From contig NZ_AUBB01000031.1 of assembly GCF_000429025.1 (NCBI RefSeq), positions 62,001-126,000 of the forward strand: 64,000 bases of DNA, written 5' to 3'. Source of the DNA: Actinospineispora spinosispora DSM 44797. Its GTDB lineage: Bacteria > Actinomycetota > Actinomycetes > Mycobacteriales > Pseudonocardiaceae. The position numbers and the translations under genes were made by a program. Of the stretch, positions 45,201-53,281 are shown piece by piece. The notes beneath the pieces were generated by a model. It saw nothing but the letters and a program-made list of their open reading frames with translations. It searched no databases and had not been told where the DNA came from. Each line of letters begins with the position of its first letter. The first letter of the stretch is position 1.

Positions 45201-45533
45201 TCAGCGGTCTCGGTGGTAGGCCATGCTCACACCGGACGGAATACGTCCACGTGCGGAGATATTCATGCCTCGTCTGCGGGCCCAGTCTCGGATCGCTCGG
45301 TTCTGCTCACGCTCCACGGCAGTGATCGTGGTCGAGCCTCGGTCGGCGCCGTGCCCGCTGTAGGGCCGCCTGGCGACCGCCAGATACCTGGCCAGCGCTT
45401 CACCTAGTTTGGCGGCGTTCTCGTCGGATAGGTCGATCTCATAGCTCTTGCCGTCCAGCGCGAACTGGACTGTGCGATCGGCACGTCCGCCGTCCAGGTC
45501 ATCAACGAGGGAAACCATGACTCGTTGCGCCAT
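45201..45533 (-). CDS. lsr2: Lsr2 family nucleoid-associated protein
   Basis: A 110-residue Lsr2. The N-terminal oligomerisation domain reads [20 protein letters not shown], followed by [20 protein letters not shown]. The C-terminal domain ends [20 protein letters not shown], with the RGR AT-hook-like residues that enter the minor groove of AT-rich DNA. GGAGG lies ten bases before ATG 45533. Lsr2 silences AT-rich and foreign DNA. Many actinobacteria have a chromosomal copy elsewhere and extra copies on plasmids, so this may be an accessory paralogue; its position beside the Rep/Par module supports that. Confidence 0.93.
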   Translation of the reverse strand: MAQRVMVSLVDDLDGGRADRTVQFALDGKSYEIDLSDENAAKLGEALARYLAVARRPYSGHGADRGSTTITAVEREQNRAIRDWARRRGMNISARGRIPSGVSMAYHRDR

Positions 45534-45820
45534 TGTGTAACACACCTCCACCACCAGAAACCTGAGAAACACCGATTGGCACGAGCACCCAGATCAGTCG
45601 AGCGATCGATTCCGGCTGCAGACTATACGATCCACGGTCGATTAGCGAAACCAATGACCCGCGTTTCCGGCCGGGCTGTGCGCCTCGTTGTTCACTCTGC
45701 TGATTCAGTTCGAGTCGTATATTCAGTCGAGTAGTAGTCTGGCCTGTGCCTGGTCGAACCGACCGCCGGATATTGAGACACATGTCGTACCGGGGAGTCA
45801 ACTGTGAAAGGTGATGCACC

Positions 45821-46225
45821 ATGCGGTCTCTTGTCACGGGCATGACGGCGGTGGTGACGATTACGCTGATGCTCGGAATCGGCGCCTGTTCGGCCGATGT
45901 CTCGGTGCAGAGCAGACCTCAAGACGTACGAACCGGCCGTGCGCTCGCGCAGCTGGTGGCGGACCAGGCCGATTGCGCAGGCTTCGAGGACTACGACGCC
46001 GGCAAGGACTATTGGGATTTCACCTGTCAGAGAGGTCCGCTGGGCGAGCGGACGTTCACCATCCGGACGGTGGCCGGCGTCGCGGGCAGAGAGGAGTGGA
46101 CCAAGGAGCTGACCGCGCGGGGCGTCCCTCATCGGACCGGGCCGTTCTTCGTGGTGTCCTGCTGCTGGGACGGCGGGGAGCCCGGCACGGCCGAGGAACT
46201 GTGGAGGTTCCCCGGCGTCGGGTGA
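45821..46225 (+). CDS. Small putative lipoprotein
   Basis: A 134-residue exported protein with a lipobox-like GIGAC at residues 19-23. The mature part has four further cysteines (one in ADCAGF, one in DFTCQR and two adjacent in VVSCCWDGG) and a WTKELTARGVPHRTGPFFV stretch. It is probably held at the membrane surface. AAGG precedes the ATG. No family recognised. It points towards the convergent Rep-like gene. Confidence 0.65.
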   Translation: MRSLVTGMTAVVTITLMLGIGACSADVSVQSRPQDVRTGRALAQLVADQADCAGFEDYDAGKDYWDFTCQRGPLGERTFTIRTVAGVAGREEWTKELTARGVPHRTGPFFVVSCCWDGGEPGTAEELWRFPGVG

Positions 46226-46297
46226 CGAGGTATCCAGCCGCGGGGGCCCGGACCTCTCGCTAGGCTGCTGCTCGGCTCCACTCAGGATCATCCGCCA

Positions 46298-47641
46298 TCA
46301 GCCGGGGCTCGTATTCCGGGTCTCGGCGAACCGGGCACGCAGCGTCGCCCGGAGCGAAGGACTGCTCGACTGTGTCCACGAGGCGCGCGGCTCAACGGCC
46401 GATCGCGAGTCTGCGTGACCTCGGGCGATCAGGTAGTCGCCGGGTACGCCCCGTACGGGGGCGGGCAGCTCCGCGAGGCGCCCCGCCCACGGTTCGAGCC
46501 GGTGGGCCAGCACGCGCAGCGGGTTGCGGGCGCCCCGAAACGCGTCGCCGCGGTGCCGATCCGGCTGGTCCGGATGGTGATCGACGGCGTGCAGCAGTCC
46601 CGCCGGACAGGCGCCGGCATTCCACCAGCCCGCGAGCATGGCCTTGGCCCGCCAGAGGACCACCCCGCTCGATCCGACGAGGCCGAGCCGTTCGAGTAGA
46701 CGGAGTGTCGCTCGGCCACGATCAGCCGCACACCGGGGCACGCCGAACAGCGGCCAAGGTGTGGACGCCACCCGCGCCGGGCGGCACCTGGTCAAGGGCT
46801 TGACCAGGCGCTGCCCAGTAGGGAGGTCGCCAAGTTCTTCGGCAGAGGTGGCCGGATCATGGCAGGGAGCCGGTTGCGCGGGGTGGGCCAGCCCGGCAAC
46901 CGGCGGAAGTTCCAGCTCGGTCGGTAGGTAGAAGGCATAGGTGGGGGTACGGCCTGTGCTGGAACCGAGGAACGTCGCCGAGGCGCCCTTCTCCGCGACG
47001 ACGATCAGACCGACCTCCACCGCCCAAGCGATGACCCTCGACACCGTGCGCGGTGAGCGACTGCCCGCGTCGCCGAGTCGCCGCGCGGTGACTGCGGTCA
47101 CCAGTCCGGTTCCGCGTGCCCAGTCCATGCAGTGCACCAGGTGTCGCAGGATCGTCGACCACGCCGCGCGGCGGTCTGATCGCCAGCATTGAGCCTTGAC
47201 CAGCAACTCGACGACTCTCAACGCCGTCGCCTGGTCACGGAGCCGGCCGATGACGGGCAGGGAGTGCTCCAGTCGCGGGCTCGGCCGGTAGTGGCCTGCC
47301 TCGATGCGCGCGGCGGCGCGCCGCCTGCCCCTGCGTCGGGCGGCCTCCCGGCGCCGAGTTCCCGTGGCGGCATCGGCTCGGCCGCGCGGACCTGGTCCGG
47401 CCCCGCCGCGGTCCAGGTCCGCCTGAGGTCCTGGGCTCTCGGCGGCGTGGATGCGGCAGACCGTGCCGGATGGCTGCACCGCCGCCAGGACGAATTGGCC
47501 TGCCGCATAGCAGCGGAGGCACCAACCGGCGAGGTTCGTCAAGTCGGGATCGCCGGGGGAATGGTGATTTGCGGAAAACGGGACGGACGGAGTGAAAGTC
47601 GCTGCTCGCGTCAAGGCGCCCGTTGGCGGTACCATGGGCAT
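46298..47641 (-). CDS. Putative plasmid-type replication initiator
   Basis: A 447-residue protein. The N-terminus has a likely zinc knuckle (CLRC, then CRIHAAE). The middle has a winged helix: LVTAVTARRLGDAGSRSPRT, then VSRVIAWAVEVGLIVVAEKG and TPTYAFYLPTE. The C-terminal part is Arg-rich. This architecture resembles replication initiators of actinobacterial theta and linear plasmids, and it lies beside an RHH protein, ParA and a partition partner, which is why I favour Rep. A helix-turn-helix protein of an integrative element is the alternative. No polymerase or relaxase motif is visible. Confidence 0.5.
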   Translation of the reverse strand: MPMVPPTGALTRAATFTPSVPFSANHHSPGDPDLTNLAGWCLRCYAAGQFVLAAVQPSGTVCRIHAAESPGPQADLDRGGAGPGPRGRADAATGTRRREAARRRGRRRAAARIEAGHYRPSPRLEHSLPVIGRLRDQATALRVVELLVKAQCWRSDRRAAWSTILRHLVHCMDWARGTGLVTAVTARRLGDAGSRSPRTVSRVIAWAVEVGLIVVAEKGASATFLGSSTGRTPTYAFYLPTELELPPVAGLAHPAQPAPCHDPATSAEELGDLPTGQRLVKPLTRCRPARVASTPWPLFGVPRCAADRGRATLRLLERLGLVGSSGVVLWRAKAMLAGWWNAGACPAGLLHAVDHHPDQPDRHRGDAFRGARNPLRVLAHRLEPWAGRLAELPAPVRGVPGDYLIARGHADSRSAVEPRASWTQSSSPSLRATLRARFAETRNTSPG

Positions 47642-47762
47642 GCGTTACTCGCCACCTTCCGGTGGCGCGCCTCCTTCCGGGTAGTGGAAGAGGTATCGGC
47701 CCGGCTGGTAACCGGTGCCATCAGCACCGCGCTCGGGCGGCAACCCGAGTCGGTGCGAATCA

Positions 47763-47792
47763 GACGAGGCGGCCCCGTGGGGCCGTCTCGTC
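47763..47792. terminator. Strong stem-loop between RHH and Rep-like genes
   Basis: GACGAGGCGGCCCC and GGGGCCGTCTCGTC pair with only one mismatch around a two-base GT loop, five bases after the RHH gene stop. It should terminate or attenuate transcription into the Rep-like gene on the minus strand. Confidence 0.75.
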
Positions 47793-47797
47793 GTGCG

Positions 47798-48046
47798 CTA
47801 CGAGGCCTTCGCCAACGGCAGTTCTCGCTGGCCGCTATTCGGCTTGGGCAAGCAGTACGACGGCACCGGCATGCCGAACGCCGCACAGAGCACTCGTTCG
47901 ATGATGTTCGTCATCGAAACGCCGTCTCTCTTGGCGAGCGCATAGGCATGCTCCTTGACAGCGGCCGGGAGCGTCACCGTGGTCGCCACTCGGGTCGGGT
48001 CGAGCGGCTTCGGACCACGCTTCCCACGTGAGCAGGCAGGGTTCAT
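47798..48046 (-). CDS. Ribbon-helix-helix (CopG/Arc-like) protein
   Basis: An 82-residue protein with a basic N-terminus (RGKRGPKPLDP) and an RHH fold: RVATTVTLPAAVKEHAYALA as strand and helix A, then GVSMTNIIERVLCAAFG as helix B. Proteins like this bind operators or iterons and control copy number, partition or toxin-antitoxin operons. Its place just upstream of the Rep-like gene with a terminator between suggests copy-number control. No toxin gene is adjacent. Confidence 0.75.
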   Translation of the reverse strand: MNPACSRGKRGPKPLDPTRVATTVTLPAAVKEHAYALAKRDGVSMTNIIERVLCAAFGMPVPSYCLPKPNSGQRELPLAKAS

Positions 48047-48843
48047 GAGTCACTTTCTACTGCACTGGAACGCGAGGCAGGGCACCAACCAGAGAAACAT
48101 CCATGGGGCAATAGGAATTTTTTGAAGAAGGCATGTTCGACCATTAGCACTGTTGGTTAAAGTAACCATAAAGTTGGTTGAAAGATGTAGGATTCTGGCT
48201 CTGTCCACGCCGACGACAACCTGGTCAGCCGCCCGCCCGAGACCGGTGACGGCCGTCGGCGGCGGTCACCGGCTTCACCTTCATTTATCCGCGCGTGGCC
48301 ATCTGACGTGAACCCGGCGCCGGCTGCGGACCAGAAGAAGCTACCGCTGAGTAGATCGCGGACAGGTGCAGTCCGGCGCCACGCTCCGGCCGGTGGTGCC
48401 CTTCTGAGTGCCCGAAGCCGGCGTTGAAAGCGAGGCTCACCGCCTCTGGGAGACCACTCCACGATGCAGATCGAGGCCGTGTTCCGCCGATTTGGAAACA
48501 CAGTTATTGCAGGTCAGATACGATAATCACCGATAGACCGATCGATAGACCGATCGATGGCACGGGTACGTGTTCATGTTTGTCATCCTCAGTGAGCGAC
48601 AGCGCGCCGTTTCGAGGGCGAATAGGTCAGCGCACACCAGTTGCGGTATCTGCCAGAGGAGCCGTTCATGGTGACGAACAATCGGAGTACCGCGAGTGAT
48701 GGTGGCACCCTGCCATGAGGATTGCCAATATCCGGTCAATGAGGGACGCTGCCCCGGTCGGCTCTGCCGTAGTCGTATATGTCGAGTGCGAATAACGCTG
48801 CTCGCGCGCGGACCGACCCGTCTCGATGATTGAGGAGTTGCGG
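48047..48843. other. 797-base spacer, candidate replication origin/partition site
   Basis: No gene is supported between the divergent RHH and ParA genes. The left side (48100-48190) is AT-rich, with a short GGTTAAAGTAACC inverted repeat and a GTTGGTT duplicated 25 bases apart. The middle has tandem 12-base repeats at 48531. AT-rich sequence with iteron-like repeats between a Rep-side operon and parA is what an origin or parS region looks like. No DnaA box was confirmed. Confidence 0.4.
48531..48558. repeat. Tandem 12-base repeats (iteron- or parS-like)
   Basis: CGATAGACCGAT is repeated exactly twice head to tail (48531-48542 and 48543-48554), followed by a partial third CGAT. A one-turn-of-helix period suits binding by an RHH or ParB-like protein. 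The array lies about 290 bases upstream of parA. Confidence 0.65.
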
Positions 48844-49824
48844 ATGGGCAGGCATGCCAGCGCACTCGACCGGGAAACCGCGCTCGGGCGCGTCATTGCG
48901 GTGACCAATGACAAAGGCGGCGTCGGCAAGACGTCGATCGTGGCGAACCTCGGTGGCCAGCTCGCGGCGGCCAACTACCGGGTGCTGCTGGTCGACCTGA
49001 ATCGCCAGGCGAACCTAGCGGATGATCTCGGCATCCGGGAGAGCCCGGTCGACGACCAGGGCGACGGGCTGATCTCCGCGATCGTGCTGGACGGCAAACA
49101 TCAACTTCCGGTGGCAAGCGGGGTCCGCCCGAACCTCGACGTCGTCTGCGGCGGCACCCGGCTCGAAGCGCTCACCCCGCTGATGGTCTCCAAAACCATG
49201 GGTGCGGGCGTCGGCTCGAACGAACCAAGCCCGTTCCTGGCGCTCGCCGACGTGCTGGTGCCGGTCGCCCAGCACTACGACGTCGTGCTGATCGACTGCC
49301 CGCCGGAGAACTTCATCCTCACCGACCTCGCGCTGGCCGCCGCCCGATGGGTCATCATGCCGACCAAGACCGACCTCGGCGGCCTGGTCGGGATGCGCCT
49401 GGTCGCGGAACGGTTCGCCAAGGCGAAAGAGATCAATCCGCTGCTGGGGCTGCTCGGAGCGGTGCTGTTCGGTACCGGGACGAAGTCCACCGCCATCCAC
49501 ACCGAGGCCCGCGATTCGATCACCAAGGCGTTCGGCGGGAACAGCCCGCTGTTCACCACGATGGTCCGGCACGCCGAACGCACCGCGCAGGACGCGCGTC
49601 GGCTCGGCAAGCTCGCCCACGAGCTGGAAGTGGAGGCGATGTCGCAGCCTGCCTGGTGGGAGCTCCTGCGCCGGGGCGCCAGGGCGAAGGCGGGCGTCTC
49701 GATGACCGCGGCGAGCGTGGCTTCGGACTACCGGGAGCTGGCGTTCGAGGTCCTCACCGTGTTGCGCAGCATGGAGGAATCGGCGGCCGAACCGGCCGGT
49801 ACCCAGCGCAGGAATGCCTCGTGA
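48844..49824 (+). CDS. ParA family partition ATPase
   Basis: A 326-residue ParA/MinD-type ATPase. The deviant Walker A is KGGVGKTS (residues 24-31), A' is VLLVDLNRQANLADDLG, with Asn in place of the common Asp-Pro, and Walker B is VVLIDCPPE. ATG 48844 is chosen over ATG 48826 because GAGGAG lies seven bases before it. It overlaps the next gene by four bases. With its small partner it would segregate a low-copy replicon. Confidence 0.9.
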   Translation: MGRHASALDRETALGRVIAVTNDKGGVGKTSIVANLGGQLAAANYRVLLVDLNRQANLADDLGIRESPVDDQGDGLISAIVLDGKHQLPVASGVRPNLDVVCGGTRLEALTPLMVSKTMGAGVGSNEPSPFLALADVLVPVAQHYDVVLIDCPPENFILTDLALAAARWVIMPTKTDLGGLVGMRLVAERFAKAKEINPLLGLLGAVLFGTGTKSTAIHTEARDSITKAFGGNSPLFTTMVRHAERTAQDARRLGKLAHELEVEAMSQPAWWELLRRGARAKAGVSMTAASVASDYRELAFEVLTVLRSMEESAAEPAGTQRRNAS

Positions 49825-50432
49825 CCGGCGATCTGTCGAGCGCTTTCGGAGCCTCCGCCGCGTCCCGCGCCGGCCTGGACGGGCTGCTGCCGCCCCGCCC
49901 CCGGCCGGAGACGCCGACGGCACGCTCCGGCGAGCGCCCCGCGGCGACCATCCAGGTCGAACCTGCCGAGAAGGCGCCGACCCGACCGAAGACGCCGCCA
50001 CCGTCCCGAGGCGCGGGCGCCGGTCGGCGGCTGCGGCCCGCACCCGCCGCGATCGCGCAGAGCCAGAGCTACCAGGTGACGGTCTACGTCCTGCCGGAAG
50101 CGAAGCTGGCGGCGCGGCAGCGCCGGGACCGCGACGGTGTCACCAACGCCGAGGTGGCGTTCGACGCGATCGACGCGACCTTCACCGACCTGCAGGAACT
50201 GCTGCGAGCCCAGCGCACCACAGAGCGCGCGGAGAACAGCCTGTTCCCGCCGAGACGCACCCCACGACGCAAGGCGAAGGTGCAGTCCCGCCGGGTCCTG
50301 TGGTCGATCCAGGCCACCGCCGACGAACTCGCGGTGCTGGACGAACTGATGGCCGAGATGGGCGCCGAATCGCGCAGCGAACTCATCGCGGCCGCGATCG
50401 AGGCACACCTGCTCACCAAAAACCGCAGGTAG
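49821..50432 (+). CDS. ParA-partner DNA-binding protein
   Basis: A 203-residue protein encoded in a GTGA overlap with parA. The first 80 residues are Pro/Arg-rich and disordered. The C-terminal part has two helical repeats that each look like a ribbon-helix-helix unit: YQVTVYVLPEAKLAARQRRD...NAEVAFDAID is abbreviated here to VYVLPEAKLAARQRRD, and the second is VLWSIQATADELAVLDELMA followed by SRSELIAAAIEAHL. Such proteins replace ParB in small partition systems. Function follows from position and fold; the binding site is not shown. Confidence 0.75.
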   Translation: MTGDLSSAFGASAASRAGLDGLLPPRPRPETPTARSGERPAATIQVEPAEKAPTRPKTPPPSRGAGAGRRLRPAPAAIAQSQSYQVTVYVLPEAKLAARQRRDRDGVTNAEVAFDAIDATFTDLQELLRAQRTTERAENSLFPPRRTPRRKAKVQSRRVLWSIQATADELAVLDELMAEMGAESRSELIAAAIEAHLLTKNRR

Positions 50433-50434
50433 GG

Positions 50435-50474
50435 GAACACCCCGCACCTTGTGGTCACACCGCGCTATGTGTAC
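50435..50474. repeat. Half-copy of the palindromic element, left end of MacA/MacB unit
   Basis: Matches the left half of the 72-base element (ACACC, CGCACC, then TCACACCGCGC and a GTGTAC centre). Compared with the reverse complement of the half-copy at 58658-58696 it is identical at 31 of 39 positions plus one extra base, and both share CGCGCTA, which the full copies lack. It ends two bases before the MacA stop codon. Confidence 0.75.
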
Positions 50475-50475
50475 G

Positions 50476-52449
50476 TCAGGAGGGCGGCGGCAGGATGATC
50501 TGGCCGAAGGGTAGGCCGGAGAGCACCTGGGTGGTGGAATCGCCGACCATGCCGGGTTGGAACTGCCTGAGTTGGGTCTTCCCGTCCGGGGTCGGGACGG
50601 TGACGTACCAGTTCCCGTCCTGCTTGGTCACCATGTCGTTGGGTACGACCAGCACGTTCTCGATGGCGTTGGCCAGCACCGCCGTCTGCGCGGTCATGCC
50701 CTCCTTCATCCGGGGGTCGGACTGGGCCAGCTGGATCGTGGCCTGGTAGTTCGTCACGCCGGACACGTTGACGCCCCTGGGGGCCACGGCGAGTACCGTC
50801 CCGGTCCCGACGAGCCCGGGGATCGCGTCGAACGTCACCCGAACCTGCTGACCCGCCTGAACCTTCGCCGCATCCGATTCCTCGAAGGGCACCACGGCCT
50901 GGAAGGAGTTGATGTCGGTGAGCACCATGAACGCCCCAGCACCCGGCCTGGTCGCGGACAGCGAACCCGCTGAGGAGTTACCCGACTGGTCGCTGGTGGC
51001 CGCCGCGCCCACTCCAGGAATCTGCGCGTTGGTACCCGGAGCCAATGCGGTCTGCGCGCCGGATCCGGAGCTGACGAACTCACCCACCGCCCCGTTGATC
51101 ACCGAGATCGTCCCGGCGACCGGGGCGGTCAGCGTCGTCTCGTCCACCTTCCGCTGTGCTTCGGCGACCAGAGCCTGCTGCGAGCCCACCGCCGCCGCCT
51201 GGCCCGCGATCCGGGACGGCCGGTCCGCATGCGACTGGCGTTCCAGGTTCTCCGCCTGCACGACCGCCTGGTGAGCGTTGTCGACCGCCAGCTTGCCCTG
51301 GACCAGGTTGACGTCGCGCTGCTTCTTCGACTGCTCGTAGGCGGTCTTCGCGTTGGTCGCATCGCCCTTCGCGCGTTCGGCGGCCATCTTCGCGTTGTTG
51401 GTGTCGTTGTCGGCCTGCTGCCGCGCAGCGGTGCACGGGCCGCTGGTCAGGAAGCTGACCGGGCGCACGGTGGCGGTCGATTCGCCCTGGTAGGAGCTGT
51501 GCGAGTCGTGCCAGCCGCCACCGCCACCCCGGTTGCCGCCACCCCATCCCCGACCGCCGGAGTCGCCGCCGCCCCAGGAGCCACGCCCACCGGGGCTGCC
51601 ACCCGGGCTACCGCCACCGGGGGCGCCGCCTGCTTGGCCCGGGCTGCCGGCCGAACCCGACGCTCCGGGGGCGCCGTAGGAACCGGCGGTGCCTGGCGTG
51701 CCGTATCCGCCGCCCGAGGACCCGCCGCCGGGGTTGCCTGCCGGAGCACGACCGGCGTTGCCGTAGGAACCTCCTCGGGGGTTGCTCATGGATCCGCCGC
51801 CGGACCCGCCGCCGAGGTTGCCGAAGGAGCCGCCTGAGCCACCGCCCTGCTCGTACGACGATGGGCACGGCACGGAGTAGTCCTCGACGTCTCCCGCGTG
51901 GTCCCGGGTGAGCTGCACCTGGCGCTGGGCGAACTCCAGCGCCACCTGGTTGCGCTGCACCGTGGTCCGGTCCAGCTCCTGCTGCCTGGCCACACTGCTG
52001 CGTGTGGTCTGCTCGATCTGCCTCGCCTGATCGAGGGACCGCTGATTATTGGGCACGTCGAGGTTGTTCACCAGCAGATCCAGCTGGGCCTTCTCCTGGG
52101 TCAACAATGCCTGCTGCCGGACGAGTTCCTGCTGGGGATTGAAAGCATCCTGTTTCGCCAGAACCTGACCCGGGGTGACCTTGTCACCGACCCGGACATT
52201 CAGCTCGGTCAACCGGCCGGTCTCGAGGAAACCCAGGTTGCGGCTGGCGACCGCCGTCAGCGCGCCGGAGGACAGCACCCGGGTGGAGACCGAGCCCCAC
52301 TCCGCTCTGGTCGGCTGGGCCGGCGGGGGCGGCGGACCGCCGCACGCGGCCGCGGCTGAAGCCAATACCAGTACCAGCGACATCGTCCGCGCGACGCGGA
52401 TGGCTCGACGGTCTCGGACCAGGGTGGGGCGAGCAGGATGGTCCGTCAA
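50476..52449 (-). CDS. MacA/HlyD-like efflux adaptor with Gly-rich insertion
   Basis: A 657-residue membrane-fusion protein with a lipobox AAAAC (C36). In order: a first lipoyl half (RVGDKVTPGQVLAKQDAF, about 86-103), a first coiled-coil helix (110-185), an insertion of about 110 residues made almost only of Gly, Ser, Pro and Ala (201-313), a second coiled-coil helix (about 340-430), the second lipoyl half (LTAPVAGTISVINGAVGEFV), a beta-barrel domain and a C-terminal domain. C195 and C339 flank the insertion and could form a disulfide at the hairpin tip. The start is TTG 52449; ATG 52383 is a weaker choice. Family adaptors are about 400 residues. Likely partner is the permease at 56371. Confidence 0.85.
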   Translation of the reverse strand: MTDHPARPTLVRDRRAIRVARTMSLVLVLASAAAACGGPPPPPAQPTRAEWGSVSTRVLSSGALTAVASRNLGFLETGRLTELNVRVGDKVTPGQVLAKQDAFNPQQELVRQQALLTQEKAQLDLLVNNLDVPNNQRSLDQARQIEQTTRSSVARQQELDRTTVQRNQVALEFAQRQVQLTRDHAGDVEDYSVPCPSSYEQGGGSGGSFGNLGGGSGGGSMSNPRGGSYGNAGRAPAGNPGGGSSGGGYGTPGTAGSYGAPGASGSAGSPGQAGGAPGGGSPGGSPGGRGSWGGGDSGGRGWGGGNRGGGGGWHDSHSSYQGESTATVRPVSFLTSGPCTAARQQADNDTNNAKMAAERAKGDATNAKTAYEQSKKQRDVNLVQGKLAVDNAHQAVVQAENLERQSHADRPSRIAGQAAAVGSQQALVAEAQRKVDETTLTAPVAGTISVINGAVGEFVSSGSGAQTALAPGTNAQIPGVGAAATSDQSGNSSAGSLSATRPGAGAFMVLTDINSFQAVVPFEESDAAKVQAGQQVRVTFDAIPGLVGTGTVLAVAPRGVNVSGVTNYQATIQLAQSDPRMKEGMTAQTAVLANAIENVLVVPNDMVTKQDGNWYVTVPTPDGKTQLRQFQPGMVGDSTTQVLSGLPFGQIILPPPS

Positions 52450-52931
52450 CTCCGCCTGCCTTTCCCGCCCGTGAAGCGCACTCGGTCAGGTGATCGCATC
52501 AGCCCAGGCTCCGTGAACCGAATTCAGGGCACACCTTTCCCGGCCAGAAAAATCTCATTATCGCCCCAGAAGTGCGAAGTGACGCTAACAGGGTCATTGC
52601 GATATCGACAAGCCGAGCCGACTAAAGCATTCTCAACATCGGTTTAACAAACACATAAGGCGTTTTCTCCGCCGATCCTGTCTCCATCCATTGTGTGTGG
52701 AAAACTTTGAAATCGGCCGCCGGTCATCCATGTGGGTGGTCCGCTGGGAGGTGCGGATCGGTAGCATCGCGACCTAGCGGTGGGTTGCGCCGTGTGACGA
52801 GTATCCACAGTCAACCCGCCTCGACCCGCTCCGGTCACAGCTCGGTGAGTTCCACCCCAGCGCCGGACACCGCTTCCGCGTACTCGGTTCTCGACAGACG
52901 GCCCGCGAGCTCGGGCGATCGGTGGCTTCCC
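52450..52931. other. 482-base divergent spacer between MacA and secreted-protein gene
   Basis: No gene is supported. The centre (52540-52690) is AT-richer than its surroundings and must hold divergent promoters for the adaptor and the secreted-protein genes. An AACACATAAGGCGTTTTCTC stretch near 52650 is the most AT-rich part. No clear operator was seen. Confidence 0.4.
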
Positions 52932-53225
52932 ATGACAAGCAGGACACACGTTTCCGGACTGGTCGGCGCGGCGGCGCTGCTGTGCCTCGCCGCGACATCC
53001 CTCCCGCACACCGCACCCGCCGCCACGGGCACATCCGCCCACGTGGCCACGATCGCGATGCTGACCGCCGAGCCGGGTGCTGGTGATGATGACGGCTCCG
53101 GCCAGGCGGCGCCGCCGCCGCCAGCGCCGACCCCGCCGCCGACGCCGGCGGGGCCTGGCAGTGGTTATCTCCCAGAGCAAGACAAGTACGGGACGGACCC
53201 CACCCAGCAGTCCACAGGCGGCTGA
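52932..53225 (+). CDS. Small secreted protein, VATxA-leader family, member 1
   Basis: A 97-residue protein with signal MTSRTHVSGLVGAAALLCLA and cleavage near APAA. The leader region GLVGAAALLCLAAT ... HVATIAML matches that of 53282 and 54386, which share GAAA, LAGA and an HxVAT-like segment, so the three form a small family with divergent ends. The mature end is acidic (AGDDDGSG), then Pro-rich (APPPPAPTPPPTP), then GYLPEQDKYGTDPTQQS. Function unknown. Confidence 0.6.
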   Translation: MTSRTHVSGLVGAAALLCLAATSLPHTAPAATGTSAHVATIAMLTAEPGAGDDDGSGQAAPPPPAPTPPPTPAGPGSGYLPEQDKYGTDPTQQSTGG

Positions 53226-53281
53226 GGACTTCTCCGGCGCTCAGCCCGTGTTCGGGCAGCCCGATGATTGGCGGATTCTCG

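Noticed and set aside
45502-45843. 113-codon minus-strand frame upstream of lsr2
   Set aside because: It overlaps the lsr2 start in another frame, has no ribosome-binding site and shows no motif; the region is more likely the lsr2 promoter.
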